DNA of 64,000 nucleotides, taken from NCBI GenBank assembly GCA_947652605.1, contig OX393576.1, forward strand, positions 15,898,575 to 15,962,574. Reading direction: 5' to 3'. The notes beneath the pieces are model-generated. The model had not been told where the DNA came from. It was given only the letters and a program-made list of their open reading frames with translations, and searched no databases. Each line of letters opens with the position of its first letter. Positions within the stretch are counted from its first letter, which is position 1. The position numbers and the translations under genes are program-made. Source of the DNA: Elmis aenea (Eukaryota > Arthropoda > Insecta > Coleoptera > Elmidae). This document shows positions 35,226-44,846 of this stretch, piece after piece.

Positions 35226-36009
35226 AATTATCCAATAATTTTTTTCTTTCTTAAAACATGCCAGTTCAGTAGCAAATACTTAGACAAATGTATTTTAAAA
35301 AAAAATTACATTTGGAAATTGAAAACGGTTTTTTCATATAGTACTTTCCTTATTTAAGAAATTGACAAACTAGGTACCTACTTAACAAGTTGACTTTGGC
35401 AAATAAACGTCAAATGCCTTGTGAAAAATTACAAAATATGATTTTTTCTTAATAATTTTTGCTTGGCCCTCGTATAATGTATATTATAAGTTGCAATTTG
35501 ACCCTGACTTTCGTTTGAAATAAACGAAAATTAAGACCGACAATTCACAACGTTAGCCAGTATTAATAGTAATCTTAATCATACATTGTTGAGGTAAAAT
35601 TATTGATTCTGTTTTATTATCTCACTAGAAACTTATCATTTTGATAGCACACAGGCTTTGAATCACGAAATACTTTTATGGTGGTAAATATTCATGAACA
35701 TTTTAGGTTTATTTATGTGGTATAACATTTTAAAAGTTTACAAACGCTTATTATAAAGGGTGATTTAGGTTCTTTTAAAATTTTCAAATGATGATTGTTC
35801 TATATAGTTTTTATGGAAAATACGAAATTTGTTTTGTCTGTGTAGCTGTTAAGCTAGCTTATCGTTTTTGTATGGTTTTTAAAAATTATTACCCTTAAGT
35901 AAAACTGATAAATACTCGTGTAGAATCATTTAGCGAGTAATAACTTAAGAAATATTAATTTAAGACATAAAACACACTGAGTATTTTTTAAATGTAGTTC
36001 TAACTATCT
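35226..36009. other. AT-rich spacer, nothing recognised
   Basis: No supported gene or repeat boundary. Confidence 0.5.
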
Positions 36010-36584
36010 TTAACCCTTCGTCAGGCGCAATATATTTGTGAGATAGGTTGCACTGGATTTTATAAGCATGTCAGCTGATTTGTGCCAAAACTTGAGCTCC
36101 AGCTAATCTGTCTGAACCATAACTGACTTGTCAGAATAGTTTCGACTGTTAAGGCCTGTGCTTCTCTTGCTGTATAAATAAAAATATATCGTAGTTATTA
36201 TAGGTATTCTTGCCGACTTTCTTATGAATATTTCTGTTTGAAACATCCATTTGTTGTCTGCAAAATCTGCTTCGATGATAAAATGGATGGAAATGAAGCT
36301 GATGAGTGTGAATGTGAATAACTTCCCATTTTTAAATGTTTTTCGGACCAATTTTTTATTTTATCTCAGAAAATGATTCCTATCTGACTGATTTAGTTAA
36401 AGTGAGTGATGTTTTGTTAGGGTTTTTAAAAGTTTATTAAAAAACATCCAAAACGAGTTTCATTTACATTGTTATGTACGTTTTTTTTTTGTAAATACAT
36501 AAATCATGATTATAATACGATATAATACGCAATGTATCTAACGCAATGTATCTACCAGATACATTGCCCTTGACAGAGGGTTAA
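36010..36584 (+). mobile_element. piggyBac-type derivative, complete copy
   Basis: TTAACCCTTCGTCAGGCGCA at the left and CCCTTGACAGAGGGTTAA at the right give an inverted pair with TTAA target duplications (36010-36013 and 36581-36584), diagnostic of piggyBac. A 14-bp word ACGCAATGTATCTA is duplicated in tandem at 36528-36555 just inside the right end. The interior keeps only the 3' end of a transposase gene. A degraded copy lies at 4490-5036. Confidence 0.85.
36211..36321 (+). pseudogene. piggyBac transposase C-terminal Cys-rich fragment
   Basis: Reads CRLSYEYFCLKHPFVVCKIC followed by FDDKMDG and an acidic tail with two more Cys before TAA. The Cys/His spacing fits the small zinc-binding domain that ends piggyBac transposases and contacts the terminal repeats. 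Compared with the copy at 4691 it keeps VVCK but has Ser for the second Cys of the first pair. The DDE core is absent. Two independent copies with the same layout show the deletion happened before the family spread. Confidence 0.55.
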
Positions 36585-36877
36585 GATATTGTAAAAAATA
36601 TAGGCTGTTTTATTTAAAATAATTGTTTTCATTTAATATGTAACAAAATGGGCGAGAAAACACCCTGTATATTATTTTAAAAGTAAAACTTATCCACGAG
36701 CCACGGTAAGAGTGTAATTGTTAAATTACTGAACATTATAATATATTTTTTAGGTTCTGAATGGTGTCATCATTTAAAAAATACGAAATAATTTAAATGT
36801 ATTGATTTTACGCACAGTAAATTTGAACTACTTTTGTAAAAAAAATTGTTTGATATCTAAAAAATTAAAAATATATG
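36585..36877. other. Spacer with a lone CACCCTGTA end
   Basis: GAAAACACCCTGTATA at 36656-36671 looks like the right terminus of a CAGGGTG-type element, but no left partner is clear. Confidence 0.4.
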
Positions 36878-36879
36878 TA

Positions 36880-38054
36880 CAGGGTGGACCAAATTCGGTT
36901 ACCGTAATAGATAGCGAAAATCTGATTTCGGTCTCTTGGGCTATTTTTTAGAGAAAATAACGCCTATGCGATCAGATTTTTTCTATCGGATTCCATTTTG
37001 GCACTACAGACGAAAAATGAAATTTTATCATTTTTGAAAATTTGCTGTAACTTCTTTATTTATTAAATTATAACAAAATGTCATAGAGGTTTTTTATACA
37101 GATTTGTATGCTTAATTTAAAAACAAAAGTATTTTTTTCTTAGCTACCTTGACTTTCGAGATATGGAGTAAGCTTACATTTTTTTAAATGGAAACCCTAG
37201 TTGGCCATGACTTTATGTGAAAGAGTATTTTTTTATAGTTTTATATTTTTTTTGAAAAAAATAACCAAGATATAGCCAATTTTGTAAAAATTCGATCATC
37301 AAAGTTTGCCATGATTTCGTAAACAAGTGATGTTTGCAATTATTAAACAACTAAACGTCATTACCAAGTAAATTCTAAAACAGCCGCTACATTTTTATCA
37401 CTTACAAAGTAATATTTTAACATATTAAACTTTTCAAAGAGTTCAAATGTAGCCATGTTCACAATACTACAATAAACAGTTATAAAATACAAAATAATAC
37501 ACGGATTTGCTTAAATGTTAAAAAATTTACTTCGAAATGACGTTTAGTTGTTTAATAATTGCAAACATCACTTGTTTACAAAATCATGGCTAACTTTGAT
37601 GATCGAATTTTTACAAAATTTGCCATATCTTGGCTATTTTTTGCAACAAATATATAAAACTATATATTTTTGAAAAGCTAAAAAAATACTCTTTCACATA
37701 AAGTCATGGCCCACTAGAGTTTCCATTTAAAAAAATGTAAGCTTACTCCATATCTCGAAAGTCAAGGTGGCTAAGAAAAAATTACTTTTGTTTTTAAATT
37801 AAGCATACAAATCTGTATAAAAAACCTCTATAACATTTTGTTTTAATTTAATAAATAAAGAAGTTACAGCAAATTTTCAAAAATGATGAAATTTCATTTT
37901 TCGTCTGTAGTGCCAAAATGGAATCATCAGAAAAAATCTGATCGCATAGGCGTTATTTTCTCTAAAAAATAGCCCAAGAAACCGATATCAGATTTTCGCT
38001 ATCTATTACGGTAACCGAGATACCCCGTAAAACATTCGAATTTGATCCACCCTG
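36880..38054. mobile_element. 1.2 kb near-complete palindromic element
   Basis: CAGGGTGGACCAAATTCGG (36880) pairs with the inverse ending GATCCACCCTG (38054), and TA flanks both. The two halves are inverted copies over about 480 bp each with few differences, for example TAAGCTTACATTTTTTTAAA on one side and its inverse on the other. The short centre holds ATTTTTATCACTTACAAAG-type sequence. It is non-coding. The high arm identity suggests a young insertion or gene conversion between the arms. Confidence 0.85.
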
Positions 38055-38056
38055 TA

Positions 38057-39349
38057 CAGTGTTTAATTTAAACAATAAAAGTTTTGACCGTGGGAACAAA
38101 ACACTATTTAGCGTATACAGTTGTTATGATAACGGCCGCGAGAGCCTCAAGAATAAAATATACAGTTGTTGATCTCAAGCAACTTTTTGATTTTAACTTC
38201 ATTTCTATATTGGCTAATAAGTGAGATGTGAAGAAAATCTATACCAGGTGGACACCCTGTATAGCTAAATTTGTAGTTTATAATGGGAAAAACAAATTTT
38301 ATTGTGGTTTAAAATTAAAATACATCATTTGTTTGGGTTTCGTAAAGAAGCTATTTTAGGAACACTATAAATTAATGAACATTGTGATTTTACGGACTCC
38401 CACTCCAATTAAAGACTGCTAAATCGAAGTTTTGCTATATTTAAATATTCTAATTTACGTTTACATGCACGTTCAGTGCAATACTGAATTTTTTTTTTAT
38501 ATTAAAATCGAATTGCACAGAAAACTGAATACGATGTGTATAAGTTTTCGCTATCTATTTCTAAACAAAAATCATTACGAATTTTTTTATTATATTCCAA
38601 GATCGTAACTTAAAGCTATTTCTGTTTTTTATAGTAGGCTCTTTACTTATTACTTACAATGTTGCCACAAAACATATTTTATTAACCTATATTTAATCCT
38701 GGAATTTAAAATTGGAAACGTACATTCGAGCATTCAGTTACATCAAATACAAACAGGCACTAAAACGACTATATCATTGTTTTATGACAGGTATAACAAT
38801 TAACAGCCCACCAAACGCTAATTATTCTTATTATATCCACATGTCTGGGCCATGTCTAGCGTGCGCCTATACAATCTGCTAGATGTCCAGTATTTTTATG
38901 GACGCCATTTAGCATTTTTATTTGTTTACAAGTTTACTTAGCTTAATTTATATTGCTAACTGCTAAGTATTTACACAGTATGAAAGTAAAAGTACTAAAA
39001 TCTGACCTATACACTGCTGATGGCGTAAAGTGTGTCATAAAGTCTGTTTGTGGCCCTAGTTAGTGTGTAGTTTAAAATAGAGTAATAAGTTTACGCTGTG
39101 TATATTTGTATTCGGGTTTATGAAGCTTTAGCTTTATTTACTATGATGGTAATAAGTTATAACGATCATTTTTCACAAATAAGAAGTTATTAATTTTTCA
39201 TGGGCAATATAAACGGCTGGCAGTTATCAGCGCTTCATTGTAGATCTTACTGTTAGTTTTTTGAATCGATAAAGATTAATTTTATTTGTTTAGATTATCG
39301 TAAGGGCATACACAAGCATTTTAAATGTACAATGTGCCATTCTAATCTT
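38057..39349. other. Spacer with two lone transposon ends
   Basis: GGACACCCTGTA at 38250-38262 resembles a CAGGGTG-type right end. CTGCTAAATCGAAGTTTTGC at 38417-38436 resembles the inverse of a pogo-type terminal repeat. Neither has a partner nearby. The rest is AT-rich with nothing recognised. Confidence 0.35.
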
Positions 39350-40095
39350 TGGAAAAAAAATCTTCCTCTTCTTAATCGGTTCCTCTTGAACTTTTCGGTG
39401 TCGAGGTATGCTTTTCTATTTCTGTATTAAGTTTCTCCACTCCTGCCTGTCGTTAGCTAATTGTTGCACATCTCTCCAGCTGACTCCTATTTCTTCTAGT
39501 CTCTGCCTCACGTCTTTTTCCCATTTTATTCTTGGTCTTCCTCTATTTATTTTTTCCTCCATCTTCATTTTTCATTCTATTTTCGGGTATCTACTTTTTG
39601 GCATGCGTAGTAGATGTCCAAGCCATCTTAATTGATTCGTCTTCATCTTTTTCTTAATATCTGTTATTCGAATTTTTTTGTTACTGATTTTATCGATCAG
39701 TCTACATCCCTCTATTCTTTTCAGAAATCTCATTTCCTGTGTCTGTTCTTTGTTTTTGTGTTAGTGTCCAAGTTTCTGAACTGTACGTGAGAATGGGTAC
39801 GTACACAGCATTGAAAACTCGCGTCTTCGTTTCTTTTGATACCTATATCTTTCTTACTTATCAAACATTTATTAGTGGCATAGTAACATTTCGTCGCTGC
39901 CGCTATTCTATTATTCAGATCTTCCTCCAATTAACCATTCTCTGCAATTATTGTTTCTAAATATTTAAAATTCGTTACCTGCCTGCTCTATATTTTTTTG
40001 GTTTAGCATACCTAATTGTAACTGGTTCATGATTTTTCGCTATACCAAGGTTATGTTAATATTCATATTACATCTACGTAATGTATCTGCCCATA
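39350..40095 (-). pseudogene. Non-LTR reverse transcriptase, 3' part, decayed
   Basis: On the minus strand the end reads LRWLGHLLRMPKSRYPKIE, a stop, then RGRPRIKWEKDVRQRLEE and DRQEWRNLIQK before TAG at 39416. Upstream pieces include LEEDLNNRIAAATKCYYAT and a LTYSSETWTL-like block, the thumb region of RTE-like ORFs. Several stops and shifts are present. The 3' end has a GAAGAGGAAGA-type tail, like the element at 55646-57205. The matching 5' portion lies next to it in the opposite orientation (40110-40670). Confidence 0.7.
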
Positions 40096-40109
40096 CGTCT
40101 ATAATCGAT

Positions 40110-40670
40110 TATATAATAGTTGAGAACATAGAAAACAGCAAAGTCATAAATGCTATAGTATACCGGAGGACAGAAATAGGCAGTAATCATTATCTACTAC
40201 AAAAATAAAAGCATATGAACCAAAGATGGAGATACAACAAAACTTTCAAGATTATATAAAAACAGATAAGCAAAAGCGCAAAGGGACGAACAAGGAAGAG
40301 TTTGGAGCATTTATGGACAGATTTTAAAAGACTTATTCTCAAGTCTGCGGAAAGGGCATGTGTGACAATGAAATAGTGTAGTAATACATAATAGGAAACA
40401 AACTGCCTGGTTAACCGAAGAAGTCAAAAGAGAAGTAAAGGAAAAGAAAAGACTATGGAAAAATACCTGATTACAAGCAAACCAACAGATTACGAAAAAA
40501 GTAAACAACAAAGAGAAAGGGCCCAACGGATTGTGCTAGAAGCAAAAGCAAAGACTTGAAAAAAGAATGGAAGAACAACATGCGAGCAATCAAAAACTTT
40601 TCTACAAGGTATAAAATAACATAAGAAAAGATAAAAACCATACATTAAAGCAAATAATGTATAAACAGGG
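40110..40670 (+). pseudogene. Non-LTR endonuclease-RT linker, inverted segment
   Basis: The plus strand reads VYRRTEIGSNHYLL, the usual end of the endonuclease domain, then RKSLEHLWTDFKRL, TDYEKSKQQRERAQRIVLEA and KEWKNNMRAIKNF, with several stops. This is the linker between endonuclease and reverse transcriptase in RTE-like ORFs. It lies upstream, in element order, of the minus-strand piece at 39350-40095, yet points the other way. That is the arrangement left by twin priming, although two separate insertions are possible. Confidence 0.6.
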
Positions 40671-41529
40671 AAAAATACTGACAAAAATTGGTTTTTAAGT
40701 AAATAAATTTTCGAATAATTTTTAATTTGGGGCCCATGCAATTTTTTTTCCCCGGGCCTGGTACGTCTCTTGACGCCCCTGCGCAAAGGCATACAGAAAG
40801 AATCTTAAATGTACAATGTGCCACTTTTTTTTGAAAAACTTTAATAAGATATTATACGTGAAATAGTTTTGTGTTTTGTTACTTAAAAGAGTTAGTTTGT
40901 TTTAAAATTAACACCATGGCTAGGACAGGTGCGTCTGGCTAAAACAAATAATAAAAAATGTAACACCGTTGAGACTTGTATTTTAGAAGAAATAAAGAGC
41001 ATCCTTTGAAAGTGGCAATAGCTAAGTAATTGCTTTGCAAAATAACATCTATTAGCAAGATACAAAATTTTAGTAAATCGTGTTTTTTTAAGTTGTTTTT
41101 GTGTACAGTCCTATTTTTTTTAAAGTAATTCAGTCGAATCAAATTAATTTGTTTTTGGTATTGTATCGAAAAGTAGCTCAAACGGTTTTAATCAGCAGAT
41201 ATGTTGAACGAAACAGAATTAGAAACGATAAAAGAAAAATATATTTAAAACAGAGAAGCGCAACGAAATTTAAACTTTGTTTAAAGTAGCAGAACCAAAA
41301 TTGAAAGGAAAAAATCAGTTAGTATCGTTTTGTGTGTCAAACAAGTTTTTTTAAAAATTATTAATGACGAAAAGTTTAATTATTCCAGTTTAATTACAGC
41401 AGCAAATTTTTTATTTTTTTCAGTATTTAAAGCGTCTTTCAGATATTTATAGGAACCAAACTCTTTTAAAATAATAAAAATAAACAAACGATTTTATTGT
41501 TCCAAAAGTGAAAATTAAAAAAGGCAAAT
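40671..41529. other. Spacer with a hAT-like right end
   Basis: GGGGCCCATGC and CCCCGGGCCTGG at 40730-40760, then TTGACGCCCCTG ending at 40781, resemble the right half of a hAT-type element such as 44585-44838. No left end or duplication was found. The rest is AT-rich. Confidence 0.35.
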
Positions 41530-41650
41530 TTATCCTTTTGGTAATATAAATAAACTTTATTAAAAACACTTTGCAATGCAATACCAATTTCAAGACTCTA
41601 ATCTCTTCATCAGTAGCAGTTTTTTTAAAGTGATTGTTTTAAGGTTATTT
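41530..41650 (-). repeat. Small repeat with GAGTCT-GAAA motif, copy 2
   Basis: The minus strand reads CTGATGAAGAGATTAGAGTC, then TTGAAATTGGTATTGCATT and TTTATTTATATTA, matching 16060-16195. Confidence 0.5.
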
Positions 41651-42897
41651 ACATTAATAAACGAATCACTCTAATATTGCAATAGTTTATTTGCCTTATC
41701 GCATATTTTTAATGTCCTCCTTTTGCTGTTTATTGGTTTTTGAATTGATATGAAGTAATTTTGTATACGGTACATGTTCAAATTGGTAAAAATACTTCAA
41801 TTAACATATTTTTTGATTAAACAAAGTTTTCTTTTGTTGATGACACGATCAAGCTGCTTTTGCAATCGCCAGAAAACAACGTCGCTAATGCAAAATCAGT
41901 ATTAGGTATTAAAAAACTTCACTTTAATGTTAGAAGTGACTTCACAAGTCATAGGTTGCTATAGGTTAATAAATAAACAATGTAATCATCTGCCTAATGA
42001 CTTAATCGAATAATGAATGCATAATTAATTATATAAATTATAATATAAATGCGTTTGCCGGGTCTCATATCTGTGTAGGTATATTAGCACATTTATTATT
42101 AGGTTGTTTAAAATGTTTAAAAGTCTTTAGTGGTGTCACGTTAATTTTAAATATTTTTTAAAAGATTTATTGAATTATTTTTTTTGTATAACATAGTTAC
42201 CTATTGTATTTTAATTGATTAGTAATTGGTGGCAACGCCAGACATGTAAGTCGCAAAATATGGTCCTGAAAAATCGATCAGTGTTCCTATATTTTTAATA
42301 AAATTAGCAGTAACATAAATTGCAATTTTTGTAATAAATATTCACAATCTAGATTTTTGTATCTGACTAACTATTTTAAAAATTTTGCGGCGGCATCTGT
42401 TAGATTATTCAATTGTTATTATATACCTATGACGACTGATTTAATGTTTAAATAATTTATTTAAAAATATTATTGTTAAAATGCCAAGTACATCCTGGCA
42501 GTTTATTAATTTTTTTTGCATAATTACAGCGTCTAATGACGATTTCAAAACATATTTTTTGAATTTTAATAGGCACGTCATGTTTTGCTTTTAGAAACCT
42601 TTAGAAACGTGCTGTTGAATAATAATGTAAGGTTATATTTTAAAGCTAGCATTTGTTAATTTTGTTTTGACACAAATTCTGTGATAACAGGTAGTATTGG
42701 AATTTTCTTACAAGTAAAAGTAATCGGAGACCCAATTTCTAAATACGTTACTTATCTGATAGTAAAATACTTAATAATTAAACAGATTCGGTAATTCTAC
42801 AACAAATATATTCTAAAACTGAAATTATTGGTTTGTTTAATTCTTTGGTATGTGATTTTATGGTTTCACATCGCGTTATTGTATCGAAAATATATTT
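41651..42897. other. AT-rich spacer, nothing recognised
   Basis: No supported gene or repeat boundary. Confidence 0.5.
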
Positions 42898-43107
42898 AAA
42901 CGGGTTGCAGAAAATTGCTCGAAAACAATTGCTCAAAAGAAAATTGCTCGAAATCAGTTACTCGAAAAATTTTGTTTTCGAGAAATTGTTATTCGAGCAA
43001 CTAGGCTTTTGAAGAACTGTCCATTCAAGGAACAATTTTTCAAGCAATAGATTTCGAGCAATTTTCTGTCGAGCAATTGTTTTCGAGCAATTTTCACCAA
43101 ACCGTTT
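42898..43107. repeat. Hairpin element of GAAAATTGCTC repeats
   Basis: AAACGGGTTGCAGAAAATTG (42898) pairs with an inverse ending AAACCGTTT at 43107. Each arm holds the word GAAAATTGCTC or its inverse GAGCAATTTTC two or three times, with degenerate copies (TTTCGAGAAATTG, TTCAAGGAACAATT) towards the centre. The 63-residue minus-strand frame here is a by-product of the repeat. It may be a tiny DNA transposon or a collapsed tandem repeat. Confidence 0.65.
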
Positions 43108-43337
43108 AAACCAAGTTCATCCATCCGCCCGATAATACAATACAAATGGAAACCTCCTCTTTATCTGTATGTTCACTTCTTAAGAATTGAAAAATTATCG
43201 TGTTCATCATAAAATTCGCTAACTAACAGGTCAAAAATCCAGCATTGCGTCCATAAGAAATAAAAAAGTTAGCTATCCAATCTCAAATACGAAGCAGTCT
43301 GCGTTAATTTTAGGCCTTCCCTTTAAGCATAGATAGA

Positions 43338-43859
43338 TATAGTATATCCCATATAAGACTTCTCATATCGGCTTAAGAAGTTGGAACAACCCACGTACAT
43401 ACACAATCTTGGATTATAAACCTTAAATGATTTGTATGGCACAACACCTAAAATCATAATCGCATACCACATCTTCCTAATTGCTTTTCTTTGAGCATAA
43501 TGACCATAATGCTGCAGTTCTAAACAAGTTCTCGCTAAAAGCTTATTACCTTATATACGCTATAATAGATTTTAAATTATAATTGTTTACAAGCAAAAAC
43601 TTTTGGGAAACACTGATACAGATATTAATTTTCTTTTACCTAAGAACCCAATATTGAACCTATAATTAGGGATCAAATTTCGACTGCTTGCAATAATCTT
43701 CATGAATCCGCCTTCAATTAGATTACAACTTTCATTGGCGTAGACTGAATTGTAAACACAAATAATATTTAAAGAAAGAGACGGAGATTGTGCATTTGTT
43801 TCGTTTAGTTCTGCCTCTTCTTAATCCGCTGTGAGCAATTTTAAATGGAATATACTATA
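43338..43859. mobile_element. 521-bp MITE, copy 2
   Basis: Same termini and interior as 2602-3122, with TA-type flanks. It has a small deletion (about 43655) and a short insertion (ATCTTCATGAATCCGCC region, about 43700) relative to the other copy. Confidence 0.8.
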
Positions 43860-44576
43860 CCAAGATTAATCCGTCTGTTGTTTATCATAATAAGAAAATT
43901 ATAGATTAAAAATTTACTGATCTTTTTAGGATATTAAAGAAACTGGGCACCATATGCATTTTCTTGATTTTTAATTTAAACAAACATTTTCAATTCGGTT
44001 GAAAATTCCTTTTTTAAATAAATGTAACATTTGACAACTTCTTATATAGTTTATAAAAGTGTTGGTTTTGGATTTTTAAAATCGTTAAAGTGTTATTTAC
44101 ATTTGTATTAGTTCTGTCTTACGTGGACTATTTACAGAGTATGTAGTACATGGTCACCCACAAAAGGATTTTACGAAATAATAAGTATTTTGTTAGTGTG
44201 TTGGTTTATTTACATCTTAAGTATGTGGTTCGATTGGGACAAAGTTGCGAAATTTAGCACTGAATTTAAATCTAAAAAAAAATACCATAGCCCTTTTAGT
44301 TCTGAAGTTACTAGAGAAAAAAACAAAAAATGGTACATCCTAATTTTCAGATAGAGAATACGGTCAACAATTCATAAATTTGTTTATTTAATGCGAAAGC
44401 GTGGTAATGTTGTTACGCTAATGTAGTTTCGAGTAATTAATTAATTAACTATTGTAGCCGGAAAGATAAAAATTATCGTTGCTGGCAAGAATAGAGTTTT
44501 GTTAAATATTTTAAAGATGTGAAATAATTTTAATTAAAACCATGTAGATTATTATCTCGACTAAGTTAATTACTCT
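43860..44576. other. AT-rich spacer
   Basis: A short piece at 44230-44270 (GGGACAAAGTTGCGAAATTT) resembles the arm of the foldback families but is too short to call. Confidence 0.4.
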
Positions 44577-44584
44577 CCTATCAG

Positions 44585-44838
44585 CAGGGCCGTTCACAGG
44601 AAATTCGGGCCCCGGGGAAGCAATACACAACGGGCCACCTTTCCTCTTAGAAAGGTATAAATTTAAGACTCGCATTTTGATATAGACAATGTAATTCTGT
44701 ACTAAAAATACGATTTTTTTTACAGTACATATTTGTAAACAAAATATTGTGTATTAGCTCGAATACGGGCCCCCTTGGCAACACCGGGCCCCGGGAATTA
44801 GTCCCGTCTCTACCCCCCCCCCCCTGTGATAGGCCATG
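44585..44838. mobile_element. GC-ended hAT-type mini element, copy 1
   Basis: CAGGGCCGTTCACAG (44585) and CTGTGATAGGCCATG (to 44838) form an imperfect inverted pair. Flanking 8-mers CCTATCAG and CATATCAG agree at seven of eight positions. The ends are GC-rich with GGGCCCCGGG blocks and the core is AT-rich with a shared AACAAAATATTGTGTATTAG. The second copy is at 49415-49611. Confidence 0.7.
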
Positions 44839-44846
44839 CATATCAG

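Noticed and set aside
40311..40792. Minus-strand hydrophobic frames (71 and 100 residues)
   Set aside because: They are shadows of the plus-strand endonuclease-RT linker relic and of poly-A-rich sequence; the apparent membrane-like composition comes from T-rich codons.
41530..41650. Hammerhead ribozyme call
   Set aside because: CTGATGA and GAAA are present, but stem III and the cleavage triplet are not evident and an extra base precedes GAAA. Reported only as a motif to check.
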